This document shows, in pieces, positions 9,221 through 16,432 of a stretch of 34,866 nt of DNA. The position numbers were made by a program, and so were the translations under genes. Origin of the DNA: Clostridiales bacterium (GTDB taxonomy: Bacteria > Bacillota > Clostridia > Oscillospirales > Oscillospiraceae); contig SFHI01000056.1 in assembly GCA_004555705.1 (NCBI GenBank), positions 1 through 34,866 on the forward strand, given 5' to 3'. A model generated the notes under the pieces. The model saw only the letters and a program-made list of their open reading frames with translations, was not told the DNA's origin and did no database searches. Numbering within the stretch: the stretch's first letter is position 1; every line of letters starts with the position of its first letter.

Positions 9221-10222
9221 ATGACACAGAAAAACGAGAAAACCTGCTGCGGGGAATTCAGAACCATGATCGGAGGCCAGGCCCTGATTGAGGGCATCCT
9301 CATGCGCGGGCCTCAGAACGACGCCATCGCCGTCCGGGGCGCCGAGGGCATCCACCTGGAGGTGATGCCCCGGAAGCTGAATCCCCCCGGCTCCCCCAAA
9401 AGCTGGCCCTTTATCCGGGGCGTATTCAATTTCTTTGACGCCCAGGTCATGGGCGTGAAGATGCTGCTGCGCTCCGCGGACCTGGCCCCGGAGGAGTACA
9501 GCGAGGAACCCTCCAAATTCGACCTGTGGCTGGAAAAGAAGCTGGGGAATGAAAAATTCCAGAAGGCGGTGCTGTATATCGCCGTGGCCCTGGGGCTGGG
9601 ACTGTCCGTCGGGCTGTTCTTCCTGCTGCCCATGGTGGTGGGAGGCTTCTTTGACCGGTGGATCGAATCCACGCTGCTGCTGAACCTGGTGGAGGGCGTC
9701 ATCCGGATGGTGATTTTCCTGGCCTATATGCTGGCCGTCTCCCGGATGGGGGAGATGAAGCGGGTGTTCTCCTACCACGGCGCGGAGCACAAAACCATCC
9801 GCTGCTATGAGCTGGGCCTTCCGCTGACGGTGGAGAATGTCCGGGAGCAGACCCGGCTCCATCCCCGCTGCGGCACCAGCTTCCTGCTGGTGGTGATGGT
9901 GATCTCCATTCTGGTGTTCAGCATCGCTTCCTCTGGGCTGCTGGCGGTGTTTCCGGGGCTGGAGGCCATCCGGGGCAGCTTTTCCTACCGGCTTCTGATG
10001 ATCGTTTTCAAGCTGCTGCTCCTGCCGCTGGTGGTGAGCATCACCTACGAAATCAACCGCTGGGCCGGGGGTCATGACAACGCCTTTACCCGGGTTCTCA
10101 CGGCCCCGGGGCTGTGGATGCAGCATTTTACCACCAACGAGCCCGACGACGGCATGATCGAGGTGGCCATCGCCGCGGTGACGGCGGTGCTGCCGGAAGA
10201 GGAGGGCTCCGACCGGTGGTAA
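9221..10222 (+). CDS. DUF1385 family integral membrane protein (YqhQ-like)
   Basis: This polytopic membrane protein of 333 residues belongs to the DUF1385 family, whose biochemical role is not established. Family marks are the N-terminal MIGGQALIEGILMRGP segment and the central SYHGAEHKTIRCYE, which is rich in possible metal- or substrate-binding His and Glu. Hydrophobic segments lie at roughly 107-135, 145-165, 205-240 and 250-275. It begins 10 bases after the kinase and its stop overlaps the prmC start. Proximity to prmC is a recurrent arrangement in Clostridia as I recall it; the functional reason is unknown. Confidence 0.9.
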   Translation: MTQKNEKTCCGEFRTMIGGQALIEGILMRGPQNDAIAVRGAEGIHLEVMPRKLNPPGSPKSWPFIRGVFNFFDAQVMGVKMLLRSADLAPEEYSEEPSKFDLWLEKKLGNEKFQKAVLYIAVALGLGLSVGLFFLLPMVVGGFFDRWIESTLLLNLVEGVIRMVIFLAYMLAVSRMGEMKRVFSYHGAEHKTIRCYELGLPLTVENVREQTRLHPRCGTSFLLVVMVISILVFSIASSGLLAVFPGLEAIRGSFSYRLLMIVFKLLLLPLVVSITYEINRWAGGHDNAFTRVLTAPGLWMQHFTTNEPDDGMIEVAIAAVTAVLPEEEGSDRW

Positions 10223-11040
10223 AGCAGTATGGCGAGCTGTATCTGGAGCTTCGCCGGGCGCGCGCCTTTTCCGGCAAGAGCCAGGAGGAGCTTCTGGCCC
10301 AGCGGGAGCTGTATGCTTCGGAGGAGGTCTGCAGAAAGGTGGCCCGGGCCTTGAAAAGGCTTCTGGAAGGGGAGCCGCTGGCCTATGTGCTGGGGGAGTG
10401 GGATTTCTACGGGCTGACCCTGTACGTCACCCCCGACGTGCTGATCCCCCGGGACGACACCTGCGCGGTGACGGAGCTGGCGGTGAAGAAGGCCCTGTTT
10501 TTACAGCAGGACCCCCGGATTCTGGACCTGTGCTGTGGGTCGGGCTGCATCGGTCTTGCCATTGCCAGCCGGGTGAAGGATGCCCGGGTGACATTGGCGG
10601 ACCTGTCCCAAAGCGCCCTTGCCGTGGCGAAGAAGAACATCCAGCGGTGCAAATTCGGCGGGAGAGTCAACTCTGTTCGGGTGGATGCCCGTCTGGAGCC
10701 CCCGGCATTTTTGGGAAAATTTGATATGATCGTATCCAATCCCCCCTATGTGACCGGGCGGGAGATGGAGGAGCTTCCCCGCAGTGTGAAGGATTATGAA
10801 CCCTCCATGGCACTTTACGGCGGGGAGGACGGACTGGACTTCTACCGCTGCATCGCGGAGAACTACCGCCGCGCCCTGAAGCCGGGAGGCTACCTGTGCC
10901 TGGAATTTGGCATGGGCCAGGGGGACAGCGTGTGCGCCATTCTGGAGGAAGCGGAATTTAGCGTTCTGGAAAGAACGAGAGATTATAATGAAAGAGAAAG
11001 AGCCGTAATTGCCCAATACGGCAGGAAGGATGATATGTAA
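10216..11040 (+). CDS. prmC: Release factor glutamine methyltransferase PrmC
   Basis: PrmC methylates the glutamine of the GGQ motif in peptide-chain release factors using S-adenosylmethionine. The SAM-binding motif DLCCGSGCIGLAIA is at about 104-117 and the catalytic NPPY at 175-178. The N-terminal helical domain contains EPLAYVLGEWDFYG. GTG 10216 is chosen as the start: a GGAGG sits at 10201-10205, and the resulting 274 residues fit the family. The frame remains open back to 10114, but that stretch only mirrors the end of the DUF1385 gene in another frame. It overlaps the DUF1385 stop by 7 bases, and its own stop overlaps the recA start by one base (TAATG). Confidence 0.92.
   Translation: MVKQYGELYLELRRARAFSGKSQEELLAQRELYASEEVCRKVARALKRLLEGEPLAYVLGEWDFYGLTLYVTPDVLIPRDDTCAVTELAVKKALFLQQDPRILDLCCGSGCIGLAIASRVKDARVTLADLSQSALAVAKKNIQRCKFGGRVNSVRVDARLEPPAFLGKFDMIVSNPPYVTGREMEELPRSVKDYEPSMALYGGEDGLDFYRCIAENYRRALKPGGYLCLEFGMGQGDSVCAILEEAEFSVLERTRDYNERERAVIAQYGRKDDM
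10962..10989 (+). promoter_or_regulatory. Candidate internal recA promoter/operator inside prmC
   Basis: A perfect palindrome CGTTCT-GGAA-AGAACG at 10962-10977 is followed by TATAAT at 10984-10989, about 50 bases before the recA start. There is no good -35 and no TG extension. The palindrome has the GTTC...GAAC order, the reverse of the usual Firmicutes LexA box (GAAC-N4-GTTC). It may be a chance result of coding sequence. Confidence 0.3.
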
Positions 11041-12143
11041 TGGCTACCAAGAAAACTACCTACGAGGCCCCCGCGCCTGCGTCTGACAAGAAAAAAGCCC
11101 TGCAGACAGCTCTGGCCCAGATCGACAAGAATTTCGGCAAGGGTACCGTGATGCGCCTGGGCGACCGGCCGGAGATGAACGTGGAGGCCATCCCCACCGG
11201 CTCGTTGGCCCTGGACGCGGCCCTGGGCATCGGCGGCGTGCCCAGAGGGAGAATCGTGGAGATTTACGGCCCCGAGTCCTCCGGTAAGACCACCCTGGCT
11301 CTGCACATCCTGGCCGAGGCCCAGAAGCGGGGCGGCGAGGTGGCCTTCGTGGACGCGGAGCACGCCCTGGACCCGGTTTACGCCGCGGCGCTGGGTGTGG
11401 ATATTGACAATCTGCTGGTGTCCCAGCCCGATACCGGCGAGCAGGCCCTGGAAATCACCGATGCCCTGGTGCGCTCCGGCGCGGTGGACGCGGTGGTTGT
11501 GGACTCCGTGGCGGCTCTGGTGCCCAAGCAGGAGATCGAGGGAGAAATGGGCGACACCTTCGTGGGCCTCCAGGCCCGGCTCATGTCCCAGGCTCTGCGG
11601 AAGCTGGCGGGCACCATCGCCAAGACCAACTGCGTGGTCATTTTCATCAACCAGCTGCGTATGAAGATCGGCGTCATGTACGGAAACCCCGAAACCACCA
11701 CCGGCGGCAACGCCCTGAAGTTCTACGCCTCCGTCCGCTTAGACGTGCGGAAGGTGGAGGCCATCAAGGACGGCGGCAACATCATCGGCAACAAGACCCG
11801 GGTGAAGGTGGTCAAGAACAAGGTGGCGCCCCCCTTCCGGGAGGCCGTGTTTGAAATCATGTACGGCCAGGGCATTTCCAAGTGGGGCGAGCTGGTGGAC
11901 CTGGCCGTCCAGATGGACATTATCCAGAAGAGCGGCAGCTGGTTTAGCATGGGCGACGAGCGCATCGGCCAGGGCGCCAACTCCGTGAAGGATTACCTGA
12001 TTGCCCACCCCGACATTGCCGAGCAGGTGGAGCAGCAGGTGCGGGAGAACCTGTGGAAGCTGAACGGCGCTGCCAGGCCGGCAGCCAAGGCCGCCGAGCG
12101 GGCGGTAGCCGTCAGCGCCGACGATTTCAGCGATGAGGATTGA
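11040..12143 (+). CDS. recA: Recombinase RecA
   Basis: RecA is the ATP-dependent strand-exchange protein of homologous recombination and the co-protease of the SOS response. The 367 residues are normal. Walker A GPESSGKT lies at 77-84, and the L2/DNA-binding region NPETTTGGNALKFYASVRLD is intact. The segment usually written GDSHVGLQARLMSQ reads GDTFVGLQARLMSQ here; I believe this occurs in related clostridia but could not check. The acidic C-terminal tail (DDFSDED) is present. The start overlaps the prmC stop by one base and recX overlaps its end by 11 bases, so its translation is tied to both neighbours. No classical SOS box was found in the immediate upstream sequence. Confidence 0.97.
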   Translation: MATKKTTYEAPAPASDKKKALQTALAQIDKNFGKGTVMRLGDRPEMNVEAIPTGSLALDAALGIGGVPRGRIVEIYGPESSGKTTLALHILAEAQKRGGEVAFVDAEHALDPVYAAALGVDIDNLLVSQPDTGEQALEITDALVRSGAVDAVVVDSVAALVPKQEIEGEMGDTFVGLQARLMSQALRKLAGTIAKTNCVVIFINQLRMKIGVMYGNPETTTGGNALKFYASVRLDVRKVEAIKDGGNIIGNKTRVKVVKNKVAPPFREAVFEIMYGQGISKWGELVDLAVQMDIIQKSGSWFSMGDERIGQGANSVKDYLIAHPDIAEQVEQQVRENLWKLNGAARPAAKAAERAVAVSADDFSDED

Positions 12144-12759
12144 GCACCTTGCCACGGCTCCGGACCGGGCGGGGAGATTCACCCTCCGCTTTGACGATGG
12201 TACAACCATGCGGCTGTACCGGCAGACGGTGGAGGATTTCGGCCTCTATGCCGGGCTGGAGCTGTCGGAGGAGGCTCTGAAAAAGCTCCGCCGGGCGGCG
12301 GGGGAGATGTCCGCGAAAATGCGGGCGGTGCGGATCGTGTCCGCCAGCTCCGTGTCCAGGCGGGATTTGGAGCAGCGGCTGGTGCGCAAGGGGGAGGACG
12401 CTCTTGATGCGAAGCAGGCCGTGGAGTGGATGGAGGGCCTGAACCTCCTGGACGACCGGGCCACGGCGGAGCAGGTGGTCCGCTCCTGCGCCGCCAAGGG
12501 CTATGGCATCTCCCGGGCCAAACAGGCCCTGTATGAAAAACGGATTCCCAGGGACCTCTGGGAGGAGGCCCTGGCGGACTATCCGGACCAAAGTGAAAAA
12601 ATAGAACAGTTTCTTCGTTCCCGGCTGGACTCCCAGTCCGACCAGCGCCAGGTAAAACGGGCGGTGGACGCTCTGATCCGGCGGGGGCACAGCTACGGCA
12701 GCATCCGCGCCGTTCTGGCCGATATGCAGCTGGAGACGGAAGATTTTCTGGAGGACTGA
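12133..12759 (+). CDS. recX: Regulatory protein RecX
   Basis: RecX binds RecA filaments and usually limits their activity. This 208-residue protein has the typical all-helical tandem three-helix repeats, visible in segments such as SRRDLEQRLVRKG, YGISRAKQALYEK and GHSYGSIRAVLADM. The N-terminal part (RFTLRFDDGTTMRLY) resembles the clostridial RecX start. It overlaps the end of recA by 11 bases in another frame, the standard recA-recX coupling, which supports both start and function. It is one base from rimO. Confidence 0.9.
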   Translation: MRIEHLATAPDRAGRFTLRFDDGTTMRLYRQTVEDFGLYAGLELSEEALKKLRRAAGEMSAKMRAVRIVSASSVSRRDLEQRLVRKGEDALDAKQAVEWMEGLNLLDDRATAEQVVRSCAAKGYGISRAKQALYEKRIPRDLWEEALADYPDQSEKIEQFLRSRLDSQSDQRQVKRAVDALIRRGHSYGSIRAVLADMQLETEDFLED

Positions 12760-12760
12760 A

Positions 12761-14095
12761 ATGGCAAATATCGGTTTTATTTCCCTGGGCTGCGCCAAGA
12801 ACCAGGTGGACTGCGAACGGATGATGTATCGTGTCCAGGAGGCGGGCCACACCGTTTGCGCGGAGGTCTCGGGCTGCGATGTGGTGGTTATCAACACCTG
12901 CGGCTTCATCGATTCCGCCAAAAGCGAGGCCATCGACTATATCCTGAAGGCCGCCGCCATGAAGGAGGCGGGGCTGGTGGGGAAAATCCTGGTTACCGGG
13001 TGCCTGTCCCAGCGCTACCAGGGGGAGATTCTGAAGGAGCTTCCCGAGGTGGACGGAATTCTGGGCACGGGCAGCTACACCGAGATTGTTCCCGCCATTG
13101 AAGGGCTGCTGGGGGAGGAAAAGGTGGAGGATTTCGGCTCCATTGACGCGCCGGAGCAGGAGACGGGCCGGATTCTCACCACCCCGGAGCATTATGCCTA
13201 CATCAAAATCGCCGAGGGCTGCGACAACCACTGCGCCTACTGCGTGATTCCCTCTCTTCGGGGGAAGTACCGCAGCCGGCAGATGGACGACGTGCTCTAC
13301 GAGGCGAGAGTGCTGGCCTCCCAGGGCGTGAAGGAGCTGATCGTGGTGGCTCAGGATACCAGCCGTTACGGCACGGACCTGCCCGGCCACAGGCGGCTTC
13401 TGCCGGAGCTGCTGCGCAGGCTCTGCGAAATCGACGGCCTGCACTGGATTCGGGTGCACTACGTCTACCCGGATGAAATCGACGACGAGCTTCTGGAGGT
13501 CATGGCCTCCGAACCCAAGATCGTGAAATACCTGGACATCCCCATCCAGCACTGCAACAGTGAGATTCTGAAGAAGATGAACCGCCGTGGGGACGGGGAA
13601 TTCCTGCGTCAGCTATTCCGCAGGCTCCGGGAGAAGATTCCCGGCCTGGTCATCCGCACCAGCCTGATCACCGGCCTCCCCGGCGAGGGGGAGGAGGAGT
13701 TCCGGGAGCTGTGCCAGTTCCTGCGGGAAGCGCGCCTGGAGCGGGTGGGGGCCTTTGCCTTCTCCCCCGAGGAGGGCACTCCCGCCGCCGAAATGGAGCA
13801 TGTGGATATGGAAACCGCGCAGAAGCGGGCGGAGACCGTGGAAATGCTCCAGTCGGAAATTATGGATGCGTGGAGCGCCGCCATGGTCGGAAAAGACCTG
13901 GAGGTGTTGGTGGACGGCTATGATGAGGAGCAGGAGCAGTTCTTCGGCCGCACCTATGCCGATTCCCCGGAGATTGATGGCCGGGTGTGGATCGCCGCGG
14001 AGGAGCCCCTCCGGGAGGGGGACTTCGTAACGGTACGGATTGACGGCTGTGTGGACGGCGATCTGACGGGTTACGCCGTGGAGGAGGAAGCATGA
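12761..14095 (+). CDS. rimO: Ribosomal protein uS12 methylthiotransferase RimO
   Basis: RimO is a radical-SAM methylthiotransferase acting on a conserved aspartate of ribosomal protein uS12. The N-terminal UPF0004 domain has its three cluster cysteines at C11 (SLGCAKN), C47 (NTCGF) and C81 (TGCLS). The radical-SAM domain has CxxxCxxC at C154, C158 and C161 (EGCDNHCAYC). A TRAM domain lies in the last 65 residues. SLGCAKNQVD and the 444-residue length favour RimO over MiaB. It starts one base after recX and overlaps pgsA by four bases. The rimO-pgsA-recA neighbourhood is common in Firmicutes, though here recA comes first and no cinA is seen. Confidence 0.95.
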   Translation: MANIGFISLGCAKNQVDCERMMYRVQEAGHTVCAEVSGCDVVVINTCGFIDSAKSEAIDYILKAAAMKEAGLVGKILVTGCLSQRYQGEILKELPEVDGILGTGSYTEIVPAIEGLLGEEKVEDFGSIDAPEQETGRILTTPEHYAYIKIAEGCDNHCAYCVIPSLRGKYRSRQMDDVLYEARVLASQGVKELIVVAQDTSRYGTDLPGHRRLLPELLRRLCEIDGLHWIRVHYVYPDEIDDELLEVMASEPKIVKYLDIPIQHCNSEILKKMNRRGDGEFLRQLFRRLREKIPGLVIRTSLITGLPGEGEEEFRELCQFLREARLERVGAFAFSPEEGTPAAEMEHVDMETAQKRAETVEMLQSEIMDAWSAAMVGKDLEVLVDGYDEEQEQFFGRTYADSPEIDGRVWIAAEEPLREGDFVTVRIDGCVDGDLTGYAVEEEA

Positions 14096-14583
14096 CAAGC
14101 GCAAGCAAGATTACGATTTTGAGGGTACTGCTGATCCCCTTCTATATGGCCGCCATGTACATGACCGGGGGAGAGAGCGGCGTCTGGATGTGGTTTTCCC
14201 TGGCCATCTTCATTGTGGCCAGCCTGACGGATTTCGTGGACGGCTACATCGCCCGGAACTACAACCAGACCACGGATTTCGGAAAATTTCTGGACCCCCT
14301 GGCGGACAAGCTGCTGACCATCGCCGCCATGTGTATGTTCTGCCAGTGGGGCAGCTTTCCCGCCTGGGCGCTGATGATCGTGCTGACCCGGGAGTTCGCC
14401 GTCACGGGCCTGCGGCTGGTGGCTGTGCAGAAGGGCAACAGCACCATGGTGGGCTTGTGCGCCATGATGGTGTTTCCCGGGGTGGCCTGGCTGAATTGGC
14501 TGGTCATTGCCGTGATCGTGGTGACCACCGTGTATTCCGGCGTGGAATATTTTGTGAAAAACTGGAAGTGCCTTTGGGGATAA
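14092..14583 (+). CDS. pgsA: CDP-diacylglycerol-glycerol-3-phosphate 3-phosphatidyltransferase
   Basis: PgsA makes phosphatidylglycerol phosphate, the committed step to anionic phospholipids, in the cytoplasmic membrane. The CDP-alcohol phosphatidyltransferase motif is complete: D50-G51, A54-R55, G64, D68 and D72 (within DGYIARNYNQTTDFGKFLDP). Hydrophobic helices flank it at about 8-25, 32-48, 75-95 and 125-155. The 163 residues are slightly short of the usual 175-190 but no motif is missing. It overlaps rimO by four bases (ATGA). Confidence 0.93.
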   Translation: MTSASKITILRVLLIPFYMAAMYMTGGESGVWMWFSLAIFIVASLTDFVDGYIARNYNQTTDFGKFLDPLADKLLTIAAMCMFCQWGSFPAWALMIVLTREFAVTGLRLVAVQKGNSTMVGLCAMMVFPGVAWLNWLVIAVIVVTTVYSGVEYFVKNWKCLWG

Positions 14584-14620
14584 TTTCTCCATTGTACCTG
14601 CTTTGAAAGGAGGCAGTTTT

Positions 14621-15304
14621 ATGGCATATGTGCCGCCCTCGGACTGGGAACTGAAGGACTTTATCCGGGATCACGCGGACGCGGTGTACCGCAGCTGCGG
14701 TTTTCTCACCCTGGGACGTGGAGATGCCGGGGAGATGACCCGGGAAATCTTTCTGAAAATCCTGAATCAGGGAATGGAATTCCGGTCGGAACAGGAAGCG
14801 AGAGCCTGGATGATTCTGACCGCCTACCAGATGGGCAGAAAGGTGAGCAAGGATGCTCCGGTTTCGGAGCAGGGAAAGGAATTACAGAAGCTGAAGCGGA
14901 AGGACCGGCTGGTGGCCCTGCTGTACTACTGCGAAGGGTACCGAAAGAAGGAGATCGCGGACTTTTTAGGCTGCACGGAGGCCTCGGTCCGCAGAAGGCT
15001 GGCCAGAGTGAAGCGGCGGCTGGACGTGGACGATCCGGAGGATACTGCCCAGGAGGAGACCCCGGAGGAACCGGCAGAGGAAGCTCCTGCCGAAAAGGAA
15101 CCCCCGCGGGAAGAAACGCCTCAGGAAGAGGCCGCTCAGCAGGAAGCGCCTCAGGAAGAAACAGCCCCGGAGGAAGCGCCAGAAGAGGAAACACCCCGGG
15201 AAGAAGCTCCCGCAGAGGATACGCCCAAGGAGGTGCCCGTGCAGGAGGAAGCCCCGGAGGAAGCGCCTGACCGGACACAGAGGGGAGGGGAAGCGGAATG
15301 CTGA
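14621..15304 (+). CDS. ECF-type sigma factor with an acidic Pro/Glu-rich C-terminal tail
   Basis: The first 135 or so residues look like a compact sigma-70-family (ECF) factor. A region-2-like part contains DAGEMTREIFLKILNQGMEF. Region 4 is a helix-turn-helix, GYRKKEIADFLGCTEASVRRRLARVKR (split here: the turn lies near 112-127). After residue 137 the protein becomes a low-complexity tail of about 87 residues, one third glutamate, with recurring EEAP/EETP units and very few hydrophobic residues. Such a tail is not part of a normal ECF factor. The start is ATG 14621, seven bases after AAAGGAGG at 14606-14613; the open frame back to 14603 would include that ribosome site. The next gene, a probable membrane partner, overlaps its end by 7 bases. 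Confidence 0.75.
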   Translation: MAYVPPSDWELKDFIRDHADAVYRSCGFLTLGRGDAGEMTREIFLKILNQGMEFRSEQEARAWMILTAYQMGRKVSKDAPVSEQGKELQKLKRKDRLVALLYYCEGYRKKEIADFLGCTEASVRRRLARVKRRLDVDDPEDTAQEETPEEPAEEAPAEKEPPREETPQEEAAQQEAPQEETAPEEAPEEETPREEAPAEDTPKEVPVQEEAPEEAPDRTQRGGEAEC

Positions 15305-16164
15305 GAAGAGACCTTCGGAAAATCTATCGGTCCTTTTCCCCGGACGCCGACCAGAAGGAGGCCCTCCAGGCGGCAATTCTGGAGAACAGACCCAAGGGAA
15401 CGGACATCAAGGGGAAAAAATGGAAGCCCAAGGGTCAGACCCGGATTCGTCTGACCGCGGCGCTGATCGTGCTGCTGGTGCTGGCGGGAGGTATTTACGC
15501 CGCATGGCATTTCGGGCTCCTCACGCAGGCTTATCAGGCGGTGCTGGAGTACCGTCAGGAGCACGTCCAGGAGCAGAACACCACTCCGTCCGAAGCGCCC
15601 CCCACCGAGGAGCAGGACTCGGAGCAGACCGTGCTGGAGTCCTACAAGACGCTGGTTTCCAAATACCGGACCGCCATCCGGGAAAACTGGGACGCCACCC
15701 GCTGCATGGAGGAGGATATCAGCATCCTGGTGACCTTCCTGACGGAGCCGGATCAGCTCAGTGCCGTTCGGATGGACCTGGATGAAAACGGAGTTCCCGA
15801 ATTGGTGATTACCGATGGGAACGTGATTTATGACCTGTATGCCTATGTGGAGGGCAAGGCCGTCCATGTGCTTTCCGGCGCGGAGCGGAACAGATACTCC
15901 CTCACCGCGGCAAATGAGATCGTCAATGTGGGCTCCAACGGCGCGGCCAGTACGGTATACACCTTCTACCGCTACAGCATGGGAAATCTGATCGTGGATC
16001 AGCGGGTGATTTTTGACGCGGGGGTGGACCCTGAGAATCCCTGGTTCCGGGGCTTCGGAGAGGTGGAGGATGCCGATCCCATTTCGGAGGACGATGCCAA
16101 CGCCATCATCGATTCCTATCCCACGGTGGAGATTCCCTGCGTGCCCATTACGGAATACGCATAA
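15298..16164 (+). CDS. Single-pass membrane protein, probable anti-sigma partner
   Basis: I do not recognise a named family. The protein has a cytoplasmic N-terminus of about 49 residues, a membrane segment at about 50-70 and a large outside domain (about 75-288). It overlaps the sigma-factor gene by 7 bases. The layout of sigma factor followed by a single-pass protein with a short basic cytoplasmic head is that of an ECF/anti-sigma pair, but no zinc-binding anti-sigma motif (HxxxCxxC) is present, so the function is inferred from context. The outer part contains RMDLDENGVPELVITDG, a calcium-loop-like turn like those of the lipoprotein at the head of this operon. A TEEQDSEQ-rich stalk follows the membrane segment. 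Confidence 0.7.
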   Translation: MLRRDLRKIYRSFSPDADQKEALQAAILENRPKGTDIKGKKWKPKGQTRIRLTAALIVLLVLAGGIYAAWHFGLLTQAYQAVLEYRQEHVQEQNTTPSEAPPTEEQDSEQTVLESYKTLVSKYRTAIRENWDATRCMEEDISILVTFLTEPDQLSAVRMDLDENGVPELVITDGNVIYDLYAYVEGKAVHVLSGAERNRYSLTAANEIVNVGSNGAASTVYTFYRYSMGNLIVDQRVIFDAGVDPENPWFRGFGEVEDADPISEDDANAIIDSYPTVEIPCVPITEYA

Positions 16165-16168
16165 CGCC

Positions 16169-16203
16169 GCAGCCGCCTCACGGCAGAAGCGTGAGGCGGC
16201 TGT
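16169..16203 (+). terminator. Hairpin closing the 5.7-16.2 kb operon
   Basis: A perfect 12-bp stem, AGCCGCCTCACG (16171-16182) with CGTGAGGCGGCT (16190-16201), has a 7-base loop and can extend by one further C-G pair. It begins a few bases after the stop of the membrane protein. The T-tract is weak (TGTTC), so termination may be factor-assisted or the hairpin may protect the 3' end. Confidence 0.6.
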
Positions 16204-16224
16204 TCAAGGGCAGAGAAGGAACGG

Positions 16225-16374
16225 TAAATTGTTGTTTGAAAGGGTGTGCTCAAAAAACGCTGTCATTGCGAGCCAGTGCGCACACTGGCGTGGCAATCCC
16301 CCGGTTGAATGGAACCAGGTAACTGGTTCGCAATGACAGAAACCTTGTGGCGCACTCGGCTAAACAACAATTTA
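16225..16374. repeat. Repeat element D (type 1 core)
   Basis: The ends are TAAATTGTTGTTTG (16225-16238) and TAAACAACAATTTA (16361-16374). The left core hairpin is CCAGTG-CGCA-CACTGG, flanked by a G-C pair where other copies have A-T. The right arm is shortened: it keeps CCAG-GTAA-CTGG and TCGCAATGACAG but lacks GGGGGATTGCCAC. It fills most of the 268-base gap before the MBOAT gene. I see no gene or clear promoter there. Confidence 0.85.
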
Positions 16375-16432
16375 TCTTCCTCCCGGCTATTGGGGCGGAA
16401 AGTTTGAAAAAGAGTAACATGGTGGACTGAAT

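Noticed and set aside
10114..10215. Upstream GTG start for prmC adding 34 residues
   Set aside because: The extra residues (Arg/Gly-rich) are a frame-shifted reading of the DUF1385 gene end and do not match PrmC; GTG 10216 has a GGAGG at the right distance.
16404..16432. TTGAAA before the MBOAT gene as a -35
   Set aside because: A 17-bp spacer would put the -10 on the last bases before the start codon, leaving no leader or ribosome site.
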